Shown here: piece after piece, positions 16,505 to 24,487 of the stretch | Position numbering within the stretch: position 1 is the stretch's first letter | How the letters are laid out: every line of letters starts with the position of its first letter | Source of the DNA: Clostridiales bacterium | Lineage (GTDB): Bacteria > Bacillota_A > Clostridia > Oscillospirales > Oscillospiraceae | DNA: 64,000 nucleotides | Assembly: GCA_004553625.1 (NCBI GenBank) | Contig: SFKX01000004.1 | Location: 124,001 to 188,000 of the forward strand | Direction: 5' to 3' | The notes under the pieces: model-generated | Database searches by the model: none | The model's input: only the letters and a program-made list of their open reading frames with translations | What the model was told of the DNA's origin: nothing | Made by a program: the position numbers and the translations under genes

Positions 16505-16528
16505 GCGCCCGGGCTTTCGCCCGGGCGC
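16505..16528. other. Perfect GC hairpin without a T-run
   Basis: GCGCCCGGGC pairs perfectly with GCCCGGGCGC around a TTTC loop. No T-run follows on either strand, so it is not a normal intrinsic terminator. It lies between htrA and the thiolase operon promoter, 29 bases ahead of a small ORF with an excellent ribosome-binding site. The rest of the 16289-16615 gap holds the promoter listed separately and nothing else recognised. Confidence 0.5.
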
Positions 16529-16556
16529 CCCGCTGTCAAAAAAGAGAGGAGTGAAA

Positions 16557-16628
16557 ATGAAGATTGGATGGTATCAGATTGGTTTTTTATATAAACTCCT
16601 TGCGGAGGTCATACCTCAGCCGAAGTAG
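16557..16628 (+). CDS. Possible 23-residue small protein
   Basis: GAGGAG stands 5 bases before an ATG that opens a 23-codon ORF reading MKIGWYQIGFLYKLLAEV and a few more residues. The last 13 bases overlap the convergent htrA end. The peptide is mildly hydrophobic and resembles nothing recognised. The strong ribosome-binding site is the only real support; no promoter was found upstream on this strand. It could be chance. Confidence 0.28.
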   Translation: MKIGWYQIGFLYKLLAEVIPQPK

Positions 16629-18082
16629 CCGCCCTGCTGCCAGGGGTAGTTATCGAGGCCCTGGTCCTGGGTATTTTCGCTCTCGGCGGGTTTCTCGTCA
16701 AAGGTTATGCTGAGCGTCAGGTATTCCCCGCTGCGCCAGACGACGATGTCCGCCGTCTCTCCCGCCGAATGGAACAGGAGCTCCTGTCTTAGCTCATCGC
16801 TGCTGCCCACGGCGTGCTCGTCCAGCTCTGTGATGATATCGCCGACCTTGATGCCGGCCTTTTCAGCGGCGCTGCCCTCGGTGACGCTGCGCACATAGGC
16901 GCCTTCGGGGAAGCCGTAATACTGTGCGGCCATGCTGTCCACGTCGGTGGGCGTTATGCCGAGGTAGGCGTCGCCGGTCTCGGCGTCGAGGCTGCGCTCG
17001 CCGGAGATGACGTCGTTTGCGATGCGCACGGCGTCGTCTATCGGGATGGCGAAGCCGAGTCCCTCAGCGCCCTCCTCGTTGGACTTGGCGGTGACCACGC
17101 CGACCACCTGGCCGTAGACGTTGTACACCGGTCCGCCGGAGTTACCCTCGTTGACGGCGGCGTCGAACTGGAACATGGTCATGGTGCCTTCTTCGGTGGT
17201 GATGAGCCTGTCGGTGGCGGAGACCATGCCGCCGGTGAGGGAGTAGTTGAGCTCGCCGAGGGGGTTGCCGACGGCGTAGACCGTGTCGCCAACATAGAGG
17301 CTGTCGCTGGAGCCGAGCGTGGCGGCCATGAGGCCGGTCGCGTCGATCTTCAGGACGGCGATGTCGTTGTTCCTGTCGAAGCCCTTGATCTCGGCGGTGT
17401 ATGTGTCGCCGTTATAGAACATGACCTTGATCTCGTAGCCGCCGGTGTAGGCGTCCTCGACGACGTGATAGTTCGTGAGGATGTAGCCGTCCGAGCTGAT
17501 GACGAAGCCGGAGCCCGAGACGGAGCCGGAAACCGTCATGCCGAAGATGTTGGTCTGGGTGATATCGGTCTGGATACCGACTACCTGCTGGAGCGCGAGG
17601 TCATAGTAGATGTCTCTGGCGCTCATGACCTCTCCGCTGTTTGAGGCGCCTGTAGCGTTGGGGCTGGCGCTGGGGCTCTCCTGGACGAGCGTCCCGGTAT
17701 TGGAGGGCTCATCCGTCCCGCTGACCGCGGCGGATTGGCTGTTGTTTGCGATGAGTCCGCCGGAAACGCCGCCGAGCAGCGCGCAGACCAGGCAGAGGGC
17801 AACTATTCCCGCGACGCCGAGGCCGTGTTTCTTGTGTTTTTTCTCGGGCTCCGGACCCTTGGGGCCGCGCCCGCCGGGGACGTAGTAGCCGCCCTCCGTC
17901 TGGGGAGTGAAAGCGGCGTCTCTGTAGCAGCAGTCGCCGCGCTCGGCGTCCGGCTTGACTATCCTGTAGCTGCCGTCCTCCGCGGGCTTCTGTTCGTCCC
18001 TATACCAGGAGGAAGACCGGCTGCTGTTTTCGTCCTCGTTCATTTCCCTGTTTTCGTTGTTCTTATTCTCATATGGATCCAT
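16616..18082 (-). CDS. htrA: Membrane-anchored HtrA/DegP-type serine protease with PDZ domain
   Basis: 488 residues. A hydrophilic cytoplasmic N-terminus of about 85 residues, one transmembrane helix (88-112), a Ser/Asn/Thr-rich linker, a trypsin-like domain and one C-terminal PDZ domain. The catalytic triad is His206 (NYHVV), Asp240 (NNDIAVLKI) and Ser315 (GNSGGPV). The protease handles misfolded proteins outside the membrane, and the PDZ domain recognises C-termini or regulates activity. The ATG at 18082 is chosen because GGAGG sits 8 bases upstream; an earlier in-frame ATG overlaps that site. The family in Bacillota is usually stress-controlled, but no CIRCE or clear -35 is visible; a TATAAC -10-like box lies near 18115-18120. 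Confidence 0.95.
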   Translation of the reverse strand: MDPYENKNNENREMNEDENSSRSSSWYRDEQKPAEDGSYRIVKPDAERGDCCYRDAAFTPQTEGGYYVPGGRGPKGPEPEKKHKKHGLGVAGIVALCLVCALLGGVSGGLIANNSQSAAVSGTDEPSNTGTLVQESPSASPNATGASNSGEVMSARDIYYDLALQQVVGIQTDITQTNIFGMTVSGSVSGSGFVISSDGYILTNYHVVEDAYTGGYEIKVMFYNGDTYTAEIKGFDRNNDIAVLKIDATGLMAATLGSSDSLYVGDTVYAVGNPLGELNYSLTGGMVSATDRLITTEEGTMTMFQFDAAVNEGNSGGPVYNVYGQVVGVVTAKSNEEGAEGLGFAIPIDDAVRIANDVISGERSLDAETGDAYLGITPTDVDSMAAQYYGFPEGAYVRSVTEGSAAEKAGIKVGDIITELDEHAVGSSDELRQELLFHSAGETADIVVWRSGEYLTLSITFDEKPAESENTQDQGLDNYPWQQGGYFG

Positions 18083-18191
18083 GGCTCTTGCCTCCATCTT
18101 TTTGTTTACGTGCGTTATAATAAAATCAACTTGTGTCCTTGTCATGAACAAAAATAGAAAAATATTTGAAGTTTCCGCCTCCTAATTGTGA

Positions 18192-18221
18192 ACAAAAAAG
18201 CGCGGGACTTTCGTCCCGCGC
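18192..18221 (-). terminator. Terminator after the GntR-ABC operon
   Basis: GCGCGGGAC and GTCCCGCGC form a perfect stem with a 4-base loop. On the minus strand TTTTTTG follows (complement of 18194-18199). It ends the operon that starts at 21351. Confidence 0.92.
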
Positions 18222-18235
18222 CTTTGCGCACCTGT

Positions 18236-20113
18236 TCAGCTTATGAGCCAGTCGTTTCCGAGCTCCTCCGGCGTTTTCAGGAGCACGCCGCGCTCCAGAA
18301 GCCAGGCGTTGGTCCGCTCGGAGCGGAGGGTGGCGTAGGTGTAGAAATAGCCGTAATCCTCGCCCGCCGCGCCGCGCTTTACAAGCTCCATGCTCACGCG
18401 GCAGTCGTATACCTCGGAATTCTCGGCGCCCGCCCCGGCGTACCAGACGAGGCCGATGTTCCCGTCCTGCATGTCCGGGAGGATGCAGTTCCAATAGAGT
18501 TCCGCCGCCTCAGCGCCGCTCAGCTCAAGGCTCTCGGGCTCGCCCTGGGCGTTCACCCAACTGACGGAGGCGTAGCTCACCGTGGAGGCGGAGGGCTCTA
18601 TGTCCGGCTGCTTCCGGGAGAGGATGCCCTCCACTGAGTTGGAGACCGTCTCGAGCAGCTCCGCGTCTTTTTGGCTGAGGCTGATATAATAGCGTCTCTG
18701 CAGCCGCCTGCCGTCTGCGAGCTCGTAGCAGAGCCGGAGGTTCTGCGGGTTGTAGTTTGTCGCCGTGTTCGCGGTCTCGGAGGAGGCGGTGCCGTAGCCA
18801 AGGCCCGCGCGGGACCTGGCGGCGCTCTCGTAGGCGTCCTTCCCCTCTATGACGCTCTCGTGCAGCTCGAGGACCGCCGCGATGTTCTCCGGCTCGTCCA
18901 GCTCCATGGAGTCTCCGGAGACGTCCACGCTGACGGAGAGGACCTCGTCCTGTTCCGGCAGGCGTTTTTCGTAGCCCGTGAGGTCCAGCTCACCGCAGAG
19001 GAGCAGGGCGCTGAGCAGCAGCCAGAGCGCTCCAAAGCCGAACCATTTCCGGCCCATATGGAACACGCGGAAGCTCTTCTGCACCAACATCTCCGCCGCG
19101 AGCCAGCCCACCAGTCCGCCGATGAGCATGAAGAGCGCAAAGATGAGCGCGCCCTCGAGACCCATGCTCGCCGCGTCCGGCAGGACCAGGTCCGCCAGCA
19201 GGAAGGCGAGCAGCAGCGCGCCGGCTATGGCCGCGCAGTAGCGGAACACGGGCCGCAGTATGCCGATGGACACGACGTCTCCCGCCGTTTCGAGCTTCCT
19301 GCGCCTGTACAGCAGGCCGGAGGGCCAGAGCAGCAGCGCGCCTACTGCGGCGCAGCCGCCCGAATATGCCCAGCCGGAATAGCTGTATCCGACCGTCCGG
19401 AAGGAGCCGTCCGCCAGGTGCTCGTAGACGGACTGGTACTGACTCCTGGCAAACATGCCGATGAGCGGCGAGAACAAATCCAGGCTGTAGTCCCGCGGGA
19501 CGAAGCCGTAGACGAACTCGCCCAGCACGGAGAGGACCACGCTCTCGAATACGAACGCGGCAATGTTCACTGCGATGAAGAGTATCGGCAGGATGATGAT
19601 GCTGCCCGTGAGCTGGGCGCAGAACGCCGCTATGCCGAAGAAGGCCGTCACCATGAGGCTCATGCCGCCGAACATGGAGAGCGCCGCGGGGAGGACCGCT
19701 TTGAACTGGGAGGCGCCCACCGCGAGGCAGCTGAGCGCCGCCAGGAGGTTCACCGCGAGTATCGGGACGAGCCCGGCGAGGGTGACGGAGCAGAAGATGC
19801 TCCCGCGCCTTATGGGCAGCGCGCCGTATGCGGCGGCGGAGCGCTGGAAGTACAGGTGGCTGTAGACGGCCATGGCCGCGGCGCAGCCGATGATGGGCGC
19901 GGCGACAAGGCCGAGGCTCCCCAGGAACTCCACCGGGACGAACTGCGCCGTCCGCGCCGCGTCCACAGCGGTGGCCGCTCGGCCGAGCCGGCCGGCCAGC
20001 CGCACGGGCAGCGCCAGCGCCAGGACGAAGGCGTAGGAGAACCAGAGCGGCCAGAAGCGCAGGACCGTCTTGCGGAAGAGCGGCCCGTTAAAGAACGATG
20101 TCCCGGACCTCAT
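18236..20113 (-). CDS. ABC transporter permease with large extracytoplasmic domain
   Basis: 625 residues. About nine hydrophobic helices occupy the first 380 residues. The C-terminal 220 residues are hydrophilic and resemble the extracytoplasmic domain seen in DUF6449-type permeases. It starts at ATG 20113 (GGGAGG 8 bases upstream) and overlaps the ATPase gene by 26 bases. Together with the GntR regulator the set resembles YtrABC-like modules, in which a GntR repressor controls an ABC exporter that responds to cell-wall-active agents. Residues are rich in Asp and Glu after 400, with repeated Ser. The transported compound is unknown. Confidence 0.85.
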   Translation of the reverse strand: MRSGTSFFNGPLFRKTVLRFWPLWFSYAFVLALALPVRLAGRLGRAATAVDAARTAQFVPVEFLGSLGLVAAPIIGCAAAMAVYSHLYFQRSAAAYGALPIRRGSIFCSVTLAGLVPILAVNLLAALSCLAVGASQFKAVLPAALSMFGGMSLMVTAFFGIAAFCAQLTGSIIILPILFIAVNIAAFVFESVVLSVLGEFVYGFVPRDYSLDLFSPLIGMFARSQYQSVYEHLADGSFRTVGYSYSGWAYSGGCAAVGALLLWPSGLLYRRRKLETAGDVVSIGILRPVFRYCAAIAGALLLAFLLADLVLPDAASMGLEGALIFALFMLIGGLVGWLAAEMLVQKSFRVFHMGRKWFGFGALWLLLSALLLCGELDLTGYEKRLPEQDEVLSVSVDVSGDSMELDEPENIAAVLELHESVIEGKDAYESAARSRAGLGYGTASSETANTATNYNPQNLRLCYELADGRRLQRRYYISLSQKDAELLETVSNSVEGILSRKQPDIEPSASTVSYASVSWVNAQGEPESLELSGAEAAELYWNCILPDMQDGNIGLVWYAGAGAENSEVYDCRVSMELVKRGAAGEDYGYFYTYATLRSERTNAWLLERGVLLKTPEELGNDWLIS

Positions 20114-20984
20114 GGCCCTCACCTCCCAGCTCGTATATAAAGATCTCCTCCAGGGTCAGCGGCACGGCGTCCATGAAGATGGGCTCCAGCCGTTCGAGCC
20201 TGGCCGTCACCTCTGCGGCGCGGCCGCGTATAATAAGGGTCTTGAGCCGGCCCTGGCCTGCGGTGTGCAGGACGTCCAGTTCCTGAGGCAGGGCGGCGCC
20301 TTCCGGCAGGACCAGCTGCAGCTTGGTCATGTTCTCCTGCATTTCGGAGAGGACGCGCTCAAGCAGCATCCTGCCCCGGTCTATTATGCCGACCCTGTCG
20401 CAGACGTCCTCGAGCTCGCGCAGGTTGTGCGAGGAGATGAGCACCGTCGTGCCGTACTCCGCCACGTCCTGCATGATGAGCGCCCAGACCTGGCGGCGCA
20501 TGACTGGGTCCAGCCCGTCCACGGGCTCGTCCAGGATCATGAGCTCCGGCCGCATGGAGATGGCCAGCCAGAAGGCGGCCTGCTTGAGCATACCGCGGGA
20601 GAATCGGCGCATGGGCTGCTTGAGGTCCAGGTCAAAGACCTCGCGCAGCTGCTCGAAGCGCCGCGGGTCGAAGTTCGGGTAGATCCCGCGGTAGAACTTC
20701 ATCATGTCCAGGATGGAGGCCTGCGGGAAGTGAAAGACCTCGTCCGGTATGCAGAAGATCCGGCCTTTCACGCCGGGGTTCTCATAGACGGGCTCCCCGT
20801 CGCAGAGGACCTCGCCGGAGTCCTGGCGCAGCACGCCGGCCAGGTGCTTCATGGCGGTGGTCTTTCCGGCGCCGTTGGGACCGACGAGGCCGTAGACCTC
20901 CCCGGCGGGGGCGGTCAGCCACAGTCCGTCCAGCGCACGGTGGCCGTAGTATTCCTTTTTTACGTCCCTGAACTCAACTCTCAT
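20088..20984 (-). CDS. ABC transporter ATP-binding protein (YtrB-like)
   Basis: 298 residues. Walker A GPNGAGKTT near residue 36, a signature region SRGMLKQ in place of LSGGQ, Walker B LMILDEP with the D-loop GLDP, and the switch His in ISSHNL. The C-terminal extension of about 80 residues is typical of export-type ATPases of the YtrB or CcmA-like group. It is the ATPase subunit for the permease encoded immediately downstream. The ATG at 20984 overlaps the end of the gntR gene by 11 bases; longer in-frame extensions would run deep into that gene. The degenerate signature motif is common in this subfamily. Confidence 0.93.
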   Translation of the reverse strand: MRVEFRDVKKEYYGHRALDGLWLTAPAGEVYGLVGPNGAGKTTAMKHLAGVLRQDSGEVLCDGEPVYENPGVKGRIFCIPDEVFHFPQASILDMMKFYRGIYPNFDPRRFEQLREVFDLDLKQPMRRFSRGMLKQAAFWLAISMRPELMILDEPVDGLDPVMRRQVWALIMQDVAEYGTTVLISSHNLRELEDVCDRVGIIDRGRMLLERVLSEMQENMTKLQLVLPEGAALPQELDVLHTAGQGRLKTLIIRGRAAEVTARLERLEPIFMDAVPLTLEEIFIYELGGEGHEVRDIVL

Positions 20985-21351
20985 CGCCGGCGGCCTCCTT
21001 CTGCCTGATGCGCTCTTCCAGCTCACCCGCCGTCACGCCGAGAAACAGGAGCTCCGCCACGATCTCGTCCATCGCGGCGAGCAGCTCGGCCTTTCTTCCC
21101 TCGTCCACCTGGGTTCTGATGTTTGCATAGCTGCCCTTGCCCGGCTTGGAGATGATGTAGCCCTCCGCCTCCAGCTCCCTGTAGGCCCGCTGGATGGTGT
21201 TCGGGTTTATGACCAGCTGCGCCGCAAGCTCCCGCACCGAGGGCAGCTTCTCGTCCGGGGGCATCGCCCCGGACACGATGAGCTTCCTCAGCGCCGTCTT
21301 GACCTGCTCGTAGATAGGCCGCGAATCTCTGAAATTGATGTTTATCATCAT
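20974..21351 (-). CDS. GntR-family regulator, YtrA-type
   Basis: 125 residues: an N-terminal winged helix (PIYEQVKTALRKLIVSG, then LPSVRELAAQLVINPNTIQRAY), followed by a short C-terminal helical tail, as in the YtrA subfamily that lacks a large effector domain. It is the first gene of its operon and probably represses its own promoter and the downstream ABC genes. Two adjacent ATGs exist (21351 and 21348), and the ribosome-binding site is weak. A dyad downstream of the promoter (21383-21401) fits a YtrA-like operator. Confidence 0.93.
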   Translation of the reverse strand: MMININFRDSRPIYEQVKTALRKLIVSGAMPPDEKLPSVRELAAQLVINPNTIQRAYRELEAEGYIISKPGKGSYANIRTQVDEGRKAELLAAMDEIVAELLFLGVTAGELEERIRQKEAAGDES

Positions 21352-21382
21352 CCCATCAGCCCCATTGCGCTCAGCTTACTGC

Positions 21383-21401
21383 GTACTAATAAGAGTAATA
21401 C
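21383..21401. promoter_or_regulatory. Candidate operator for the GntR regulator
   Basis: Imperfect dyad GTACTA-7-TAATAC, at about +1 to +25 of the predicted transcript. YtrA-like regulators bind comparable GTNTA/TANAC half-sites. This is inference from position and symmetry. Confidence 0.4.
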
Positions 21402-21407
21402 AGTTAT

Positions 21408-21436
21408 AGGATACTCGCAAATCCGCGCCTTGTCAA
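21408..21436 (-). promoter_or_regulatory. Promoter of the gntR-ABC operon
   Basis: On the minus strand consensus TTGACA (21431-21436), a 17-base spacer and TATCCT (21408-21413). It starts 13 bases after the mnmA stop, and no terminator separates them. Confidence 0.78.
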
Positions 21437-21448
21437 CAAAAAATGTAT

Positions 21449-22468
21449 CTAATTTGTATCCTTTGTATCATGCAGCAGGAAACCGCCTCCCAGGACCTGG
21501 GAACCGACATAGACCGCGGCGGCCTGGCCGGGCGTGGGCGCGCGCAGGGGAGCGGCCGCGGTGAAGCGAAGCCTGCCGCCCGGCAGGGGCAGGGCGCGAG
21601 CGGGCGCGAGCGCGCGTGAGTGGCGGATGCGGACGGCGCAGTCGAAGGGCTCCTCCGGCGCGGGGACCAGCCAGCGCATATCCCCCGCCGTGAACTCGCT
21701 CACGAAGAGGCCCGCCCCCTCTGCGAGGACGACCTCGCCCGTCTCCGGCCGTATCTCGGAGACATAGACCCTCCGCCCCGCGGCGTAGCCGAGGCCCCGG
21801 CGCTGGCCGAGGGTGTAGCGGTGTATGCCGCCGTGTCTCGCCACGGCCCGGCCCTCGAAGATGAGCTCGCCCGGCCCGGGCGCGTCGCCGCGCCGCTCAA
21901 GCCAGGCGGCGTAGTCCCCGTCCGGCACGAAGCAGAGCTCCATGCTGTCGGGCTTTTTGGCCGCGGGCAGGCCCCATTTTTCCGCCAGAGCGCGCGTCTC
22001 CGCCTTTATCATGCCGCCCAGCGGCAGCACGAGCCGCCGGAGCTGCTCCGGCAGGATGCGGCAGAGCATATAGCTCTGGTCGTTCTCCGGTCTGCCCATG
22101 AAGAGCGCCCCGCCCTCGGCCCGCGCGTAGTGGCCGGTGGCGATGTGCTCGACGCCCAGGCTGTCCGCGTATTCGCAGAGCATGCGGAGCTTCACCTCGG
22201 GGTTGCACAGGACGCATGGGCTGGGCGTCTCCCCCCTCTTGTACGCCTCGGCAAAGGGGCGGCAGACGTATTTCTCGAGTTCGGCGCGTGCGTCGATGAC
22301 CTCGAGCGGCAGGCCCATGGCCTTGGCACAGGCGCGCGCGGCCTCCGCCTCGCCGGAGCCCGTCTCGAGATATAGGCAGCGGACCTCATGTCCCCGCCTT
22401 CTGAGCATTTCCGCGGCGCAGGCTGAATCCACCCCGCCGGAAAAGCCGAGGACGACGGCATTGCTCAT
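21449..22468 (-). CDS. mnmA: tRNA-specific 2-thiouridylase
   Basis: 339 residues, slightly shorter than E. coli MnmA. It thiolates U34 of tRNA-Lys, -Glu and -Gln. The PP-loop SGGVDS is at residues 10-15. The two catalytic cysteines are Cys88 (PCVLCNP) and Cys179 (SMELCFVPDGDY). The C-terminal beta-barrel holds TLGQRRGLGY. The start overlaps the mnmG stop by 4 bases (ATGA), so the two enzymes that modify the same wobble uridine are coupled. Very GC-rich third positions, like the rest of the window. Confidence 0.96.
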   Translation of the reverse strand: MSNAVVLGFSGGVDSACAAEMLRRRGHEVRCLYLETGSGEAEAARACAKAMGLPLEVIDARAELEKYVCRPFAEAYKRGETPSPCVLCNPEVKLRMLCEYADSLGVEHIATGHYARAEGGALFMGRPENDQSYMLCRILPEQLRRLVLPLGGMIKAETRALAEKWGLPAAKKPDSMELCFVPDGDYAAWLERRGDAPGPGELIFEGRAVARHGGIHRYTLGQRRGLGYAAGRRVYVSEIRPETGEVVLAEGAGLFVSEFTAGDMRWLVPAPEEPFDCAVRIRHSRALAPARALPLPGGRLRFTAAAPLRAPTPGQAAAVYVGSQVLGGGFLLHDTKDTN

Positions 22469-24339
22469 CTCTCCCGCCTCCCCACATACATCGCCAGGGC
22501 GGCCATGTCCGCGGGCGAGACGCCGGATATCCGGGACGCCCGGCCGAAGCTCTCCGGGCGCAGGGCGGCGAGCTTCTGTCTCGCCTCTGTGCGCAGACCG
22601 GGGACCTTTTCGTAGTCGATATCCACCGGCAGGGCGCGGTTTTCCATGCGCGAGAACTCCTCCACCTGCCTGAGCTGCCTTTTTATATAGCCCTCGTACC
22701 TGAGGCGTATCTCCACCTGCGCGGTCACTGCGCGCGGCAGAGGGGGCCTGTCCGGGTCAAAGGGCGCGAGGTCGGCGTAGGCCAGCTGCGGCCGCCTGAG
22801 CAGCGCGGCGAGCGAGACGCCCGAGCCGGGCGCGGCCGTACCCAGAGCCTCCAGCGCGGCGCGCAGCTCCGGCGTGGGCGCTACGTGCGTGTTCTCCAGC
22901 CGCGCTATCTCCGCGTCCACGGCGGCGTATTTCGCCTCCACGGCCTCCAGGCGCTCGCGCGGCACAAGGCCCAGCTCAAAGCCGAGGCGCGTCAGCCGCT
23001 CATCGGCGTTGTCCTGGCGCAGCAGCAGCCGGTACTCGGAGCGCGAGGTCATCATGCGGTAGGGCTCGTTCGTGCCGCGTGTGACGAGGTCGTCTATGAG
23101 CGCGCCAATGTAGGCCTCGCTCCGCTTGAGGACGAAGGGGGCCTCGCCTTTTATCTTCCGCGCCGCGTTCACGCCCGCGCAGAAGCCCTGGACGGCGGCC
23201 TCCTCGTAGCCCGAGGAGCCGTTGAACTGCCCCGCGCCGTAGAGGCCCGATATTTTTCGCGTCTCCAACGTGGGCAGGAGCTCCGTTGGGTCCACGCAGT
23301 CGTATTCGATGGCATAGGCCGGGCGCATGATCTCCGCCCGCTCGAGACCGGGGATCGTGTGCAGCATCCGCACCTGCACCTCCTCGGGCATGGAGCTGGA
23401 AAAACCCTGGACGTAGAGCTCCTCCGTGCCGAGGCCCATGGGCTCTATGAAGAGCTGGTGCCGCTCCTTGTCCGGGAAGGTCATGACCTTCGTCTCAATG
23501 CTCGGGCAGTAGCGCGGGCCGACGCCCTCTATGACGCCGGAGTAGATGGGCGAGCGGTCGAGGTTCTCGCGGATGATCTCATGCGTCCGCTCATTCGTGT
23601 AGGTGAGCCAGCAGCGCGCGCGGTTCACGGGCGGGGTCTCGGTCTGGAAAGAGAAGGGCTCGGGCTCGGCGTCGCCCTCCTGGACCTGCATTTTGGAAAA
23701 GTCCACGCTCCGGGCGTTTATCCGGGGCGGCGTGCCTGTCTTGAAGCGGCGGAGCGAAAGACCCAGCTCGCGCAGCCTCTCCGCCAGCGGCCCCGAGGGC
23801 GCCAGCCCGTCCGGACCGGAGTCGCGGATGACCTCGCCCACGATGGTGCGGCCCTTGAGGAAAGTACCCGTCGCCACGACGGCCGCGCCGCAGCGCCAGA
23901 CTGCGCCCGTGTGCGTCGTCACGGAGACGACTCGCCCATCCTCGACGCCTATGTCCACGACCTCTGCCTGGATGAGCCGGAGCCGCTCCTGCCGCTCGAG
24001 CGTGCGCTTCATGACCTCCTGGTACTTCCGCCGGTCCGCCTGCGCCCTGAGCGAGTGTACCGCAGGGCCTTTGCCGAGGTTCAGCATCCGGTACTGGATA
24101 CAGGCGGCGTCCGCGGCCCTGGCCATCTCTCCGCCGAGGGCGTCCAGCTCCCGGACGAGGTGGCCCTTGCCCGTGCCGCCTACGGCGGGGTTGCAGGGCA
24201 TGTTCCCCACCGTGTCGAGGTTTATGGCAAAGCAGACCGTCTCCATGCCGAGGCGCGCCGAGGCCAGCGCGGCCTCTATCCCGGCGTGGCCCGCGCCTAT
24301 AACGACTATATCGCATTTTCCCGCGTCATAAGTTCTCAT
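22465..24339 (-). CDS. mnmG: tRNA uridine 5-carboxymethylaminomethyl modification enzyme MnmG
   Basis: 624 residues, full length. With MnmE it adds carboxymethylaminomethyl to wobble U34, using FAD, a folate C1 unit and glycine. FAD motif VVIGAGHAGIEAALASARLG at residues 11-30; MnmG signatures NMPCNPAVGGTGKGHLVRE and TGTFLKG; and the C-terminal helical MnmE- and tRNA-binding region contains YEGYIKRQ. MnmE is not in the window. The only start candidate is ATG 24339, just 10 bases from a consensus TATAAT, so the leader is very short. It is divergent from the amino-acid ABC operon. Confidence 0.97.
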   Translation of the reverse strand: MRTYDAGKCDIVVIGAGHAGIEAALASARLGMETVCFAINLDTVGNMPCNPAVGGTGKGHLVRELDALGGEMARAADAACIQYRMLNLGKGPAVHSLRAQADRRKYQEVMKRTLERQERLRLIQAEVVDIGVEDGRVVSVTTHTGAVWRCGAAVVATGTFLKGRTIVGEVIRDSGPDGLAPSGPLAERLRELGLSLRRFKTGTPPRINARSVDFSKMQVQEGDAEPEPFSFQTETPPVNRARCWLTYTNERTHEIIRENLDRSPIYSGVIEGVGPRYCPSIETKVMTFPDKERHQLFIEPMGLGTEELYVQGFSSSMPEEVQVRMLHTIPGLERAEIMRPAYAIEYDCVDPTELLPTLETRKISGLYGAGQFNGSSGYEEAAVQGFCAGVNAARKIKGEAPFVLKRSEAYIGALIDDLVTRGTNEPYRMMTSRSEYRLLLRQDNADERLTRLGFELGLVPRERLEAVEAKYAAVDAEIARLENTHVAPTPELRAALEALGTAAPGSGVSLAALLRRPQLAYADLAPFDPDRPPLPRAVTAQVEIRLRYEGYIKRQLRQVEEFSRMENRALPVDIDYEKVPGLRTEARQKLAALRPESFGRASRISGVSPADMAALAMYVGRRER

Positions 24340-24348
24340 AACCTTTGA

Positions 24349-24377
24349 ATTATACTACTCCCTGCCCCCCAAATCAA
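24349..24377 (-). promoter_or_regulatory. Promoter of mnmG-mnmA, giving a near-leaderless mRNA
   Basis: On the minus strand TTGATT (24372-24377), a 17-base spacer and consensus TATAAT (24349-24354). The predicted start falls 2-4 bases before the ATG at 24339. Confidence 0.72.
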
Positions 24378-24416
24378 GCTGTGCAGAATTCGCACAGGCA
24401 AAAACCGAGGAAATAC

Positions 24417-24444
24417 TTGCTTTATTTCGCTAATGTGGTAGTAT
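24417..24444 (+). promoter_or_regulatory. Promoter of the amino-acid ABC operon
   Basis: TTGCTT (24417-24422), a 16-base spacer and TAGTAT (24439-24444), about 40 bases before the start codon. TATGAT at 24442 is an alternative -10. Confidence 0.6.
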
Positions 24445-24487
24445 GATACCGCACTCTGAGTACTGGAGTGCAGAAGGAGAATGAAAG

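Noticed and set aside
21450..21480. Threefold GATACA-like direct repeat at the end of mnmA
   Set aside because: It is partly coding (HDTKDTN), short and AT-rich. No periodic structure continues beyond it.
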